Positions 17,381 through 26,280 of a DNA stretch of 64,000 nucleotides are shown piece by piece. The position numbers were made by a program, and so were the translations under genes. The first letter of the stretch is position 1; each line of letters opens with the position of its first letter. This stretch comes from Brevundimonas goettingensis. GTDB lineage: Bacteria > Pseudomonadota > Alphaproteobacteria > Caulobacterales > Caulobacteraceae. Location of the stretch: contig NZ_CP062222.1 of the NCBI RefSeq assembly GCF_017487405.1, forward strand, positions 2,837,001 through 2,901,000, written 5' to 3'. The notes under the pieces are model-generated. The model saw only the letters and a list, made by a program, of their open reading frames with translations. It made no database searches and had not been told where the DNA came from.

Positions 17381-19279
17381 TCAGGCCTTGCGGAAGAAGG
17401 CGTGGATGCGTTCGGCCAGAGGTTCGCTGATCCCGTCGACCTTGACCAGATCGACCACCGAGGCCCGACCCACCCCCTTGGCCGAGCCGAAGGCGTGCAG
17501 CAGGGCCTTCTTGCGGCCGGGCCCAACGCCCTCGATCTCGTCGAGGGGGTTTCGCTTGATGTCCATCGAGCGGCGCTTGGCGTGGGCGCCGTTGGCGAAG
17601 CGGTGGGCCTCGTCGCGAAGCCGCTGGATGTAGTAGAGGGCCGGCGACTTGAGCGGCAGCATGAAGGGCGGCTTGCCGGGCACGAAGAAATGCTCCTTGC
17701 CCGCGTCGCGGTCCGGCCCCTTGGCCACGCCGACGGCCAGGATGTCGTCCAGCCCCAGATCGGCCAGCACGGCCAGCACCTCGGCCAGCTGGCCGGCGCC
17801 GCCGTCGATCAGCAGCAGGTCGGGGCGGACCACCTCCTCGGCGCCCTCCTCCTCTTCCTTGACCAGTCGCCCGAAGCGACGGCGCATGACTTCACGCATC
17901 ATGCCGTAGTCGTCGCCCGGCGTGATCTCCTGATCGCGGATGTTGAACTTGCGGTACTGCGACTTCTGGAAGCCCTCGGGGCCCGCCACGATCATGCCGC
18001 CGACCGCATTGGTCCCGGAGATGTGGGCGTTGTCATAGACCTCGATCCGCTCGGGCCTGCTGTCCAGACCGAAGGCCTCGCAGACCTCGTCGAGGATCTT
18101 GCCCTGGGCCGAGCCCTCGGCCATCTTCCGGCCCAGGGCCTCGCGGGCGTTGGTCAGGGCGTGCTCGACGAGGGCGGCCTTGTCGCCGCGCTGCGGGCGA
18201 TCGATGGAGACGACGCGCCGCCCGTCCGCCTCCCTCGCTTTCATCGAGAAGGCCTCTTCCAGAAGCTCCTTCTCGAACGGGACGACGTTGGACAGGATCA
18301 CGCGCGGGACCGGCTTGTCCTCGTAGAACTGGCCGAGGAAGGAGGACAGGATCTCGGGATCGGTGTCCGACTTGTCGACCCGCGGGAAATAGGCGCGGCC
18401 GCCCCAGTTCTGGCCGGCGCGGTAGAAGAAGACCTGCACGCAGGCCTGACCGCCTTCACTGAACAGGGCGAAGACGTCGGCCTCCGCCACGCCTTCGGCC
18501 GAGACCGAATTCTCCATCGAGATGGCCGACAGGGCGCGGATGCGGTCGCGAACGCGGGCGGCCTGTTCGAAGTCCTCGGCCTCGGCAGCGTTGGTCATTT
18601 CGGCGGACAGGCGACTGATGACGGCGCGCGACTTGCCGCGCAGGAACTGTTCGGCCTCGGTGACCAGCTCGCCGTAATCCTCCAGCGAGATCAGGCCGGT
18701 GCAGGGCGCCGAGCAGCGCTTGATCTGATGCAGCATGCAGGGCCGCGTGCGGGTCTCATAGACGCTGTCCGAGCACGACCTGAGGAGGAAGGCCTTCTGC
18801 AGGGTGTTCAGGGTCCGGTTCACCGCCCAGGTCGAGGCGAAGGGTCCGAAATAGTCGCCGGGCGTCGTGTGGGCGCCGCGGTGCTTCCGGACCTGGGGCG
18901 CGCGGTGATCGCGGCGGATCATCAGCTCGGCGAAGGACTTGTCGTCGCGCAGCACGACATTGAAGCGCGGCTTCAGCTTCTTGATGAAGTTGGATTCCAG
19001 CAGCAGGGCCTCGGTCTCCGAGGCCGTGACCACCAGCTCCATCGACCGGGTCAGGGAGACCATCAGCCCGATGCGCTGGGTGTGGAACCGGCCCTGGGCG
19101 TACTGGAGGATGCGCTTCTTGATCGAGCGCGCCTTGCCCACATAGAGGCAGGTCCCGTCCTCGCCGTACATGCGATAGACGCCGGGTTTGTCCGGCGCGC
19201 GGCGCGCCTCGTCGCGGATCAGCTCGGCGGCCTTCAGCGCGCCTGAACCGTCTTCAGCCAGAATCGTCTCCTCGGTCAT
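17381..19279 (-). CDS. uvrC: Excinuclease ABC subunit C
   Basis: A 632-aa nuclease making both incisions in nucleotide excision repair. It has the GIY-YIG domain (GVYRMYGEDGTCLYVGKA, residues about 30-50), a Cys cluster in LLRSCSDSVY and CMLHQIKRCSAPC, the UVR helix pair (AEDFEQAARVRDRIR), the RNase H-like domain (IEVYDNAHISGTNAVGGMI) and a C-terminal HhH pair (IEGVGPGRKKALLHAFGS). ATG 19279 is used; an upstream TTG would add three residues. Confidence 0.97.
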   Translation of the reverse strand: MTEETILAEDGSGALKAAELIRDEARRAPDKPGVYRMYGEDGTCLYVGKARSIKKRILQYAQGRFHTQRIGLMVSLTRSMELVVTASETEALLLESNFIKKLKPRFNVVLRDDKSFAELMIRRDHRAPQVRKHRGAHTTPGDYFGPFASTWAVNRTLNTLQKAFLLRSCSDSVYETRTRPCMLHQIKRCSAPCTGLISLEDYGELVTEAEQFLRGKSRAVISRLSAEMTNAAEAEDFEQAARVRDRIRALSAISMENSVSAEGVAEADVFALFSEGGQACVQVFFYRAGQNWGGRAYFPRVDKSDTDPEILSSFLGQFYEDKPVPRVILSNVVPFEKELLEEAFSMKAREADGRRVVSIDRPQRGDKAALVEHALTNAREALGRKMAEGSAQGKILDEVCEAFGLDSRPERIEVYDNAHISGTNAVGGMIVAGPEGFQKSQYRKFNIRDQEITPGDDYGMMREVMRRRFGRLVKEEEEGAEEVVRPDLLLIDGGAGQLAEVLAVLADLGLDDILAVGVAKGPDRDAGKEHFFVPGKPPFMLPLKSPALYYIQRLRDEAHRFANGAHAKRRSMDIKRNPLDEIEGVGPGRKKALLHAFGSAKGVGRASVVDLVKVDGISEPLAERIHAFFRKA

Positions 19280-19324
19280 CGGGAGCAATATAGGCGATTT
19301 GAAACCGATTGCTGGCGGGAGGGA

Positions 19325-20098
19325 CTAGCCCACCACCGAAATCTGCGGACGGCCGCTATTGTCCTCAAGCCAAGGCGGGGCCGGCATGGCGCGGTGGGCG
19401 TTGGCCAAGGCCTCGGACCAGCGACGGCCGAGGTCCTTGAAGTAGGGATCGTCGACCTCAATGCGGCGCTGTTCGCCGTGGACGCTGTCGCGCTTGATCA
19501 CGACCATGTCGAACGGAGCGCCGACGGCGACGTTCGAACGGATGGTCGAGTCGAAGCTGATCAGCCCCAGCTTGACCGCCTCGGCCATCGGGGTGTCGGG
19601 CCGCAGGGCGCGGTCGAGGATCGGCTTGCCGTACTTGAGCTCGCCGATCTGCATGTACGGGGTGTCCGCGCTGCACTGGATGAAATTGCCCTGGGCATAG
19701 ATCAGATAGAGGCCCATCTTGCCGCCGCGTATCTGGCCGCCCAGCAGCATGGAGGCCGAGACGCGCAGGCTGTCGGCCTCGAGCGAGGGCGCGATCTCCT
19801 TGCGGACCTGATTGAGCGCATAGCCGACCAGCTGGGCCGCGCGGAACAGGCTGGGGGTGTTCTCAAGGGTCTCGATGTCGTCGTGACCGGGCATCTTGAT
19901 GCCCTCGGCGACCATGGCCAGGGCCGTCTGGGTCACCGACAGATTACCGGCGGTGCAGATGGAGATGATGCGCTCGCCCGGGACCTCGGTGACGTGCAGC
20001 TTCTTGTAGGACGAGATGTTGTCGACGCCCGCGTTCGTGCGCGTGTCGGCGATCATCGCCAGACCATCGTTCACAAGCATGCCGACGCAATAGGTCAT
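19325..20098 (-). CDS. Anbu-type bacterial proteasome-like peptidase
   Basis: A 257-aa Ntn-hydrolase of the Anbu (ancestral beta subunit) family. With start at 20098 the protein begins MTYCVGML, so removal of Met exposes Thr1; Asp17 (IADTRTNAG) and Lys31/32 (SYKKLH) complete the proteasome-type active site. Anbu lacks the propeptide of true beta subunits. It is the last gene of a minus-strand cassette with transglutaminase-like, alpha-E and ATP-grasp genes, an association known from comparative genomics and suggested to concern synthesis or processing of a modified peptide. An upstream in-frame start (20137) would bury the Thr and is rejected. Confidence 0.92.
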   Translation of the reverse strand: MTYCVGMLVNDGLAMIADTRTNAGVDNISSYKKLHVTEVPGERIISICTAGNLSVTQTALAMVAEGIKMPGHDDIETLENTPSLFRAAQLVGYALNQVRKEIAPSLEADSLRVSASMLLGGQIRGGKMGLYLIYAQGNFIQCSADTPYMQIGELKYGKPILDRALRPDTPMAEAVKLGLISFDSTIRSNVAVGAPFDMVVIKRDSVHGEQRRIEVDDPYFKDLGRRWSEALANAHRAMPAPPWLEDNSGRPQISVVG

Positions 20099-20182
20099 CG
20101 GTTCAGTACAGCCTCGGGGCGCACACGCGCTAAGCAAGCCGTAAGGCTAACAGATTCTCTTCTCACAACGACCCTTGACACT

Positions 20183-21025
20183 TCATGACCATCCGATGGT
20201 CTGTTGTTGTTGCTGGGTCTGTTGCATCTGACGCACACGCAGGGCCACGGTCATGGTCTCCGGACCGCCGCCGTAGCTGGTGCCGCGGAAGGGCGAGGCG
20301 CCCAGGGCATCGAGACCCGAGGCCACGCGCACATAGTGCTCCGTCGGGGCGATGCCGTTGGCCGCGTCGAACCCCACCCAGCCCAGATCCGGCACCCAGG
20401 CCTCGGCCCAGGCGTGGGCGGCGTCCTGATCGATGATCCCGTCCGAGCGATGCAGGTGACCGGAGACATAGCGGGCCGGGATGCCCATGCGGCGGGCGCA
20501 GGCGATGAAGATCTGGGCGTGGTCCTGACAGACGCCCTGCCGTTGGGCGAAGGCGTCGGCGGCGGTGTGATCGGCGGTCGTCGCCCCGACCATGAACGCG
20601 ACCTCGCCGTGAATGGCCGCCATCAGCCGGTGGAGACGGGCCAGCACATCCCCTTCGCCGTCAACCTTGTCGGTGAACTCGCGCAGGGCCGCGTCGGCGT
20701 GGGTCAGGGCGCTGTCGCGAAGATAGACGAGCGGCGACAGACGTTCGGGCGGGCCGCGCAGGACGCCGCCCGTGTCCGTCGTCGCCACCTCCCCCGAGAC
20801 CCGGATGGTCAGGGTCGGCGTGGGCCGCTCGGTATAGAGGGTGTGGACGATGTTGCCGAAGGCGTCGTCCGAGCGGCGCAGACGAGTGTCGACGTCCGTC
20901 TCGATCCGCCATTCGCGGACCTGTTGGCTGTCGGTCGACCGCGGCGTCAGACGCAGGGTCTGGACGATGAATCGCGCGGGCCGGGCGTAGGCATATTGGG
21001 TCTGGTAGTCGATCCGGATGCGCAT
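20183..21025 (-). CDS. Transglutaminase-like cysteine peptidase of the Anbu cassette
   Basis: A 280-aa protein with an N-terminal beta domain (MRIRIDYQTQYAYARPARF, typical of the transglutaminase N-terminal region) and a transglutaminase core with Cys in RQGVCQDHAQI, His in DAAHAWAEAW and Asp in GFDAANG. It may act as a peptidase or amide-transferring enzyme in the cassette. No signal peptide, so cytoplasmic. It starts 4 bases after the alpha-E gene stop. The C terminus is Gln-rich (QMQQTQQQQQ). Confidence 0.93.
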   Translation of the reverse strand: MRIRIDYQTQYAYARPARFIVQTLRLTPRSTDSQQVREWRIETDVDTRLRRSDDAFGNIVHTLYTERPTPTLTIRVSGEVATTDTGGVLRGPPERLSPLVYLRDSALTHADAALREFTDKVDGEGDVLARLHRLMAAIHGEVAFMVGATTADHTAADAFAQRQGVCQDHAQIFIACARRMGIPARYVSGHLHRSDGIIDQDAAHAWAEAWVPDLGWVGFDAANGIAPTEHYVRVASGLDALGASPFRGTSYGGGPETMTVALRVRQMQQTQQQQQTIGWS

Positions 21026-21029
21026 CAGG

Positions 21030-21968
21030 TCATACCAAGTACTGGTCGTGGATGGCGGCGGCCAGATTGTTGTTCTCGTTCAGGAAACCGAGAATGTATT
21101 CGTGCAGGCCCGACTGGAAGATGTCCTCGATCTTGGCGTCGTTGAACTGGGCCAGACGCGACGAGGCCAGCCGCTGGGACGGACCGCGCCGGCCATAGTC
21201 GGTGGCCAGCTTCTCCAGATAGGAGACGATCATCCCCTGACAGCTGGCGAGCGAGCGCGGCATCTGGCGGTTGAGCACCATCAGGTCCGCGACCAGCCAG
21301 GGCCGCACGCTCTCGCGATAAACCCAGCGATAGGCGGTCAGGGCCGAGACCTCACGCAGCAGGGTGGTCCACTGGAAATAGTCGAGCTGGCCGCCGACGC
21401 GCTCGTCGGCCGGCAGCAGCAGGTGGTATTTCACGTCCAGCAGGCGGGCGGTGTTGTCGGCCCGCTCGATGGCCATGCCCAGACGCAGGAACCAGTAGGC
21501 GTCGTTGCGCAGCATGGTTCGCGAGGAGGCGCCCTCGACGTTCAAGGAGACGGTCTTCACCCATTCGAGGAAGCGTACGAAGTCGTCGCGCTTTGACGGC
21601 TCGCCGAGCTCGTTCATGCCGTTCCAGGCGCCGTTGATCGCCTCCCACAGCTCGATGGTCAGGGCGGTGCGAACCGAGCGCGCATTGGTGCGGGCGGCGG
21701 TGATGCAGGCGCGGATCGATGACGGATTGTCCGGGGCAAAGGCCAGGTATTCGCGCACCGACTTTTCGTTCGGGGTCCGGCCCGAAGCGGCGAAGGCGCG
21801 CGAGACCCCGGCCGAGGCGATGGCGCTGGCCCAGGCCGTGGCGGCGGCGCCGTCCTTGGCCGGAAGGGCGGCCAGACGCACGGCGGCTTCCAGAATCCGG
21901 GCGAGGAAGTCCGCCCGCTCCATGTAGCGGCCGGTCCAGTAAAGGCTGTCTGCGGTACGGCTAAGCAT
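21030..21968 (-). CDS. Alpha-E domain-containing protein (DUF403)
   Basis: A 312-aa mostly helical protein with the alpha-E landmarks: LSRTADSLYWTGRYMERAD at the N terminus, the central LRNDAYWFLRLGMAIERADNTARLLDVKYH and the RRGPSQRLA motif. Alpha-E proteins pair with circularly permuted ATP-grasp enzymes; a Glu/Arg-rich helical active site is predicted but the reaction is unknown. It starts 6 bases after the 66-aa membrane protein gene. Confidence 0.93.
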   Translation of the reverse strand: MLSRTADSLYWTGRYMERADFLARILEAAVRLAALPAKDGAAATAWASAIASAGVSRAFAASGRTPNEKSVREYLAFAPDNPSSIRACITAARTNARSVRTALTIELWEAINGAWNGMNELGEPSKRDDFVRFLEWVKTVSLNVEGASSRTMLRNDAYWFLRLGMAIERADNTARLLDVKYHLLLPADERVGGQLDYFQWTTLLREVSALTAYRWVYRESVRPWLVADLMVLNRQMPRSLASCQGMIVSYLEKLATDYGRRGPSQRLASSRLAQFNDAKIEDIFQSGLHEYILGFLNENNNLAAAIHDQYLV

Positions 21969-21974
21969 GGCTCT

Positions 21975-22175
21975 TCAGTCAACCTTCGCCGAAGTCGGGC
22001 GAACGCGGCTGGCCCAGACAGAGACAGCAATCATCACCATGGTGAGAATGCCGAAGATCGGGCTTACGTCGCCCACATCCAGCCGACCCGTGCTCCGGGC
22101 CCACAGCACACACGCGGAGGCGATCGATACGAAGACGATCGCGCTGATCAGGACGATCTTCTTCAAACTAGTCAT
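21975..22175 (-). CDS. Two-helix small membrane protein inside the Anbu cassette
   Basis: A 66-aa protein with two hydrophobic helices (about residues 6-25 and 39-56) separated by a short polar loop (RSTGRLDVGD), and a basic cytoplasmic start (MTSLKK). Its start overlaps the end of the ATP-grasp gene by 8 bases and its stop lies 6 bases before the alpha-E gene, so it is a full operon member. I recognise no family, and it is not among the four usual cassette genes I know. It could tether the complex to the membrane or be a local insertion. Confidence 0.75.
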   Translation of the reverse strand: MTSLKKIVLISAIVFVSIASACVLWARSTGRLDVGDVSPIFGILTMVMIAVSVWASRVRPTSAKVD

Positions 22176-23571
22176 CCAGCACCCAGGTGTCCTTGGTTCC
22201 GCCGCCCTGACTGGAATTGACCACCAGGGAGCCGGCCTTGAGCGCCACCCGCGTCAGACCGCCGGGCGCGACGCGAATACCCTTGGGGCTGGACAGGACG
22301 AAGGGGCGAAGGTCGACGTGGCGCGGCGACAGGTTGCCGCCTTCCAGCGTCGGCGCTGTCGACAGCGCCAGCGTCGGCTGGGCGATGAAGTCGTCGGGAT
22401 CAGCGATCAGCTTGGCGCGGAAGGCCTCGATCTCGGCCTTGGTCGAGGCGGGCCCCACCAGCATGCCGTAGCCGCCCGAGCCGCCGACCTCCTTGACCAC
22501 CAGCTCCGGCAGCTTGTCGAGCACCTCCTTGAGCGCTTCCGGCTCGCGGCAGCGCCAGGTCGGCACATTGCCCAGGATCGGATCGCCGCCCGAGAAGAAG
22601 CGGATGATGTCGGGCATATAGGTGTAGACGGCCTTGTCGTCGGCGACGCCGGTGCCGACCGCGTTCGACAGGGTGACGTTGCCCGCCGCATAGGCCGCCA
22701 TGATCCCCGGAATGCCGACCGCCGAGTCCGGGCGGAAGGTCAGGGGATCGAGGAACTCATCGTCGACGCGGCGATAGATGACGTCGACGCGCTTCAGACC
22801 CTCGGTCGTGCGCATGTAGACGATGTCGTCATTGACCACGAGGTCGCCGCCCTCGACCAGCTCCACCCCCAGTTTGTCGGCCAGGAAGGAGTGTTCGTAA
22901 TAGGCGGAGTTGTACGGGCCCGGCGTCAGGACGACGATGTTCGGATCGGCCCCCGCCCCGGCCGGCGCCGAGGCCTGAAGGCTGGCCAGCAGCATGTCGG
23001 TATAGGTCTCGACCGGGCGGATGCGGTGCTCGGCGAACAGGTCGGGGAAGAGCCGCATCATCATCTCGCGGTTCTCCAGCATGTAGGAGACGCCCGAGGG
23101 AGTGCGGCAGTTGTCTTCCAGCACCAGGAAGCCGTCCTCGCCGGTGCGGACCAGATCGACGCCGCAGATGTGGGTCCAGATGTCGCCCGGTGGGCGGCGG
23201 CCCTGCATCTCGGGACGATAGTGGGGATTGGTGAAAATCAGGTCGGCGGGGACAATGCCCGCCTTGATGCATTCCTGCGGACCGTAGATATCCTTGAGGA
23301 AGGCGTTGATGGCCGAGACGCGCTGCTTGAGTCCCTTCTCGAGGTCCTCCCACTCCTTCGCCCCGATGATGCGCGGCACCACGTCGAAGGGGATCAGCCG
23401 CTCATTGGACTCGACATCGCCATAGACGGCGAAAGTCACCCCCATGCGGCGGAAGAAGAGTTCGGCCTGACGGGACCGCGACTGCAGCAGATCGGACGGC
23501 GCGTTCTCGAGCCACCGGGCCAGGGTCCGGTAGCTGGGACGGATCTCGCCGGATCCGCTTTCGCCTGACAT
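22168..23571 (-). CDS. Circularly permuted type 2 ATP-grasp protein
   Basis: A 467-aa ATP-grasp ligase of the former DUF404/DUF407 type. Landmarks: MGVTFAVYGD and LIPFDVVPRII near the N terminus, GIDV-like ICGVDLVRTGEDGFLVLEDN and CRTPSGVSYMLENR in the centre, and PELVVKEVGGSGGYGMLVGP late in the chain, the permuted ATP-binding half. It is expected to form amide bonds, likely on a peptide or protein, as first gene of the Anbu cassette. The GTG/ATG at 23571 opens the operon; no clear promoter was identified. Confidence 0.93.
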   Translation of the reverse strand: MSGESGSGEIRPSYRTLARWLENAPSDLLQSRSRQAELFFRRMGVTFAVYGDVESNERLIPFDVVPRIIGAKEWEDLEKGLKQRVSAINAFLKDIYGPQECIKAGIVPADLIFTNPHYRPEMQGRRPPGDIWTHICGVDLVRTGEDGFLVLEDNCRTPSGVSYMLENREMMMRLFPDLFAEHRIRPVETYTDMLLASLQASAPAGAGADPNIVVLTPGPYNSAYYEHSFLADKLGVELVEGGDLVVNDDIVYMRTTEGLKRVDVIYRRVDDEFLDPLTFRPDSAVGIPGIMAAYAAGNVTLSNAVGTGVADDKAVYTYMPDIIRFFSGGDPILGNVPTWRCREPEALKEVLDKLPELVVKEVGGSGGYGMLVGPASTKAEIEAFRAKLIADPDDFIAQPTLALSTAPTLEGGNLSPRHVDLRPFVLSSPKGIRVAPGGLTRVALKAGSLVVNSSQGGGTKDTWVLDD

Positions 23572-23729
23572 TTCGTCGAACGTGGCCCCATTCCCTCTGT
23601 TAAGCCCGTTCAGATTGGGCTGGCCTCATCGCATCGCGCAACAGAAATGTTGCAGCGCAAAGACGTTTTCTTTCGCCGGGTCAGGGGCGTGCGCGAACTT
23701 CACGTCCAAACGGCGCGGCGCCCTTGACT

Positions 23730-23755
23730 GTTCCACTGTTACACTCTAGTGGAAC
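23730..23755 (+). promoter_or_regulatory. Palindromic operator candidate upstream of yerC-his operon
   Basis: GTTCCACT (23730-23737) and AGTGGAAC (23748-23755) are perfect inverted 8-mers with a 10-nt spacer. The right arm covers the presumed Shine-Dalgarno of the next gene, a TrpR-like regulator. Symmetry and position suggest an autoregulatory operator; this is inference. Confidence 0.55.
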
Positions 23756-23760
23756 GCGCC

Positions 23761-24084
23761 ATGACCGCCCCGATCACCCGCAAGGCCGTTAATAAAGCCG
23801 CCGACGACCGCATTGCGCTCTATGACGCCCTGCTGTCGCTGAAGACGCGCGAGGAGTTCGACGCCTTCCTGTCGGACCTGTGCACCCCTTCGGAACTGCG
23901 CGCCTTCGCTGAGCGCTGGGCCGTGGCGCGTCTGTTGCACGAGCAGGGCAAGTCCTATCGCGAGATCGCCGCCGAGGCGGGCGCCAGCCCGACCACCGTG
24001 GTGCGCGTCGCCCGGTTCCTGAAAGACATGCCGCATCAGGGCTACAGCCTGGTGCTGGATCGACTGACCAAGAAGAAAGCCTGA
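23761..24084 (+). CDS. YerC/YecD family TrpR-like regulator
   Basis: A 107-aa helical protein of the TrpR superfamily with core LCTPSELRAFAERWAVARLL and helix-turn-helix YREIAAEAGASPTTVVRVARFL. YerC (HisR) homologues in Firmicutes are proposed regulators of histidine genes; here the gene lies 7 bases before hisG, in agreement with such a role. ATG 23761 is preferred over the GTG at 23749 because GGAA lies at a suitable distance and the GTG sits inside the palindrome. Confidence 0.88.
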   Translation: MTAPITRKAVNKAADDRIALYDALLSLKTREEFDAFLSDLCTPSELRAFAERWAVARLLHEQGKSYREIAAEAGASPTTVVRVARFLKDMPHQGYSLVLDRLTKKKA

Positions 24085-24091
24085 CACCGCC

Positions 24092-24973
24092 ATGAGTACT
24101 GTCCAGGGGCGGCTGCGCATCGCCGTCCAGAAATCCGGCCGTCTGGCCGACCGCTCGCTCGAGCTGATCCGCGACGCGGGGTTGAAGTGGGTCAAGGGCC
24201 ATAACGACCTGCTGTACCGGGTGGAGAACTATCCGATCGATCTGCTGCGCGTGCGCGATGACGACATTCCGACCTTCGTCGCCGACGGCGTCTGCGACCT
24301 GGGCATCGTCGGCGAGAATGTGCTGGAGGAGGACAAGAACGGCGGAGCGACGGCCGAGGTCGTCATGCCGCTGGGTTTCGGTCGCTGCACCCTGAAGCTC
24401 GCCGTGCCGCCGACCCTGGCCTATGAGGGCCCGCACTCGCTGCAAGGGCTGCGCATCGCCACCTCCTATCCCAAGATCCTGCGCCGGTTCCTGAACGACA
24501 ATGGCGTGCAGTCCGACACGGTCGTCATGCGCGGCGCGGTCGAAGTCGCTCCCCGGCTGAAGCTGGCCTCGGCCATCTGCGACCTCGTCTCGACCGGCGC
24601 GACCCTGGAAGCCAACGGCCTGATCGCCAAGGAGACGGTGTTCGAGAGCCAGGCCGTCCTGATCAAGTCGCCGACAGGACCGGAGCCCGAACTCGCCCAT
24701 CTGCTGGAATCGATCATCGAGCGGATGGCCGGCGTGGTGTCCTCTCAGGGCGCCAAATACGTCATGCTGAACGCGCCGCGCTCGGCGCTGGACGAGATCA
24801 CCGCCATCCTGCCCGGCGCCGGCGCCCCGACCGTCATGCCCCTGATGGGCCGAGACGACGCGGTCGCCGTCCACGCCGTGTGTCAGGAAGCCGTCTTCTG
24901 GGAAACGCTGGAGAAGCTGAAGGCCGCAGGCGCCTCGGCCATCCTCGTCCTCCCCATCGAGAAAATGATGTGA
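24092..24973 (+). CDS. hisG: ATP phosphoribosyltransferase, long form
   Basis: First enzyme of histidine synthesis, joining ATP and PRPP. At 293 aa it is the long form with a C-terminal regulatory domain (residues about 220-293) that binds histidine, so HisZ should not be needed. Motifs: RLRIAVQKSGRL at the N terminus, GVCDLGIVGENVLEE, and DLVSTGATLEANGL for PRPP binding. The stop overlaps the hisD start (ATGTGATG region). Confidence 0.95.
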   Translation: MSTVQGRLRIAVQKSGRLADRSLELIRDAGLKWVKGHNDLLYRVENYPIDLLRVRDDDIPTFVADGVCDLGIVGENVLEEDKNGGATAEVVMPLGFGRCTLKLAVPPTLAYEGPHSLQGLRIATSYPKILRRFLNDNGVQSDTVVMRGAVEVAPRLKLASAICDLVSTGATLEANGLIAKETVFESQAVLIKSPTGPEPELAHLLESIIERMAGVVSSQGAKYVMLNAPRSALDEITAILPGAGAPTVMPLMGRDDAVAVHAVCQEAVFWETLEKLKAAGASAILVLPIEKMM

Positions 24974-26280
24974 TGAAGAGGCTCGATTGGGCATCGCTGG
25001 ACGCGGTGGGTCGCAAGGCCGCGCTCGCCCGCCCGACGCAGCGCACCGAGGGCCGCGTCGTCGATGTGGTGCGCGAAATCTTCGAGGACGTGCGCGCCCG
25101 GGGCGGTCAGGCGGTCACCGACTGGAGCCTGAAGCTCGACAAGGCCGCGCCGCGCCGCATTGCCATTACGCCGGACTCCGTCAACGAGGCGCGCAATGCG
25201 CTGGCGCCCGCCGACACCCGGTCGCTGCGCATCGCCGCCGAGAACGTGCGCGTCTTCCACCAGATGACGAAACCCGCCGACACGCCCTTCGTCGAAACCA
25301 CGCCGGGCGTGAAGTCGCGTCTGGTCTGGCGGCCCATCGGGGCGGCGGGCCTCTATGTGCCCGGCGGGTCGGCGCCCCTCTTCTCGTCCCTGCTGATGCT
25401 GGCCATTCCGGCGGGCGTGGCGGGGGTGCGGGAGCGGGTCGCCGTCACCCCTCCGGCCAAGAACGGCGGGGTTCACCCGGCCATGATCCTGGCCGCGTCC
25501 GAGGCCAGGCTCGACGCCCTGTGGCTGATCGGCGGAGCCCAGGCGATCGCCGCCCTGACCTTCGGGGTCGAGCTTGAGGACGGGGTCATCCCGGCCTGCG
25601 ACAAGCTGTTTGGTCCTGGCAACGCCTATGTCGCCGAGGCCAAGCGCTATGCCTCTTCCCTGCCCGGCGGCCCGTCGCAGGACATGCCGGCCGGACCTTC
25701 GGAACTGCTGGTCATCGCCGACGGCTCGGCCGATCCGGAGATCGCCGCCGCCGACCTGTTGAGCCAGGCCGAGCACGATGCGGATGCGCAGGTGATCCTC
25801 GTCTCGGATTCGACCGCAACGATCAACGCCATCCTCGAAGAGGTCGAGGCCCAGCTTGAGACCCTGCCCCGCGCCGAGATCGCCCGCGCCTCCCTCGCCG
25901 AGGCCCGGATCGTCAAGGTGCGCGACATGGAGGCGGCCTGCGAGGTCGCCAACCTCTATGGCCCCGAACACCTCGCCATCCAGACCGAGGACGCGGACGA
26001 ACTGGTCGAACAGATCGCGTGCGCCGGCGCCGTCTTTGTAGGCCGCTGGGCCGCAGAGACGCTCGGCGACTATGCCGCCGGGCCGTCGCACGTCCTGCCG
26101 ACCGACGGCGGGGCGCGGACGCTCGGCGGGATCACCACCTCGAGCTTCATGACCACCATGTCAGTCCAGACGGTGACCGAGGCCGGGGCCGCCGTCCTCG
26201 GCCCCGTCGCCGCCCGTCTGGCGCGGCTGGAAGGGCTGGAGGCCCACGCGCGGGCCGCCGATCTGCGGAGCCCGGAATGA
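24973..26280 (+). CDS. hisD: Histidinol dehydrogenase
   Basis: A 435-aa zinc enzyme performing the last two oxidations to histidine with NAD. Motifs: GAAGLYVPGG, VKFGPGN-like KLFGPGNAYVAEAKR, GPSELLVIAD, and SQAEHDADAQ carrying Gln and His zinc ligands; C-terminal GPSHVLPT. The start at 24973 overlaps the hisG stop. Coupled by ATGA to the hisC'B gene. Confidence 0.97.
   Translation: MKRLDWASLDAVGRKAALARPTQRTEGRVVDVVREIFEDVRARGGQAVTDWSLKLDKAAPRRIAITPDSVNEARNALAPADTRSLRIAAENVRVFHQMTKPADTPFVETTPGVKSRLVWRPIGAAGLYVPGGSAPLFSSLLMLAIPAGVAGVRERVAVTPPAKNGGVHPAMILAASEARLDALWLIGGAQAIAALTFGVELEDGVIPACDKLFGPGNAYVAEAKRYASSLPGGPSQDMPAGPSELLVIADGSADPEIAAADLLSQAEHDADAQVILVSDSTATINAILEEVEAQLETLPRAEIARASLAEARIVKVRDMEAACEVANLYGPEHLAIQTEDADELVEQIACAGAVFVGRWAAETLGDYAAGPSHVLPTDGGARTLGGITTSSFMTTMSVQTVTEAGAAVLGPVAARLARLEGLEAHARAADLRSPE

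Noticed and set aside
23724..23745. TTGACT and TACACT as a sigma-70 promoter of yerC
   Set aside because: The two hexamers are only 10 nt apart, too close for a functional pair.
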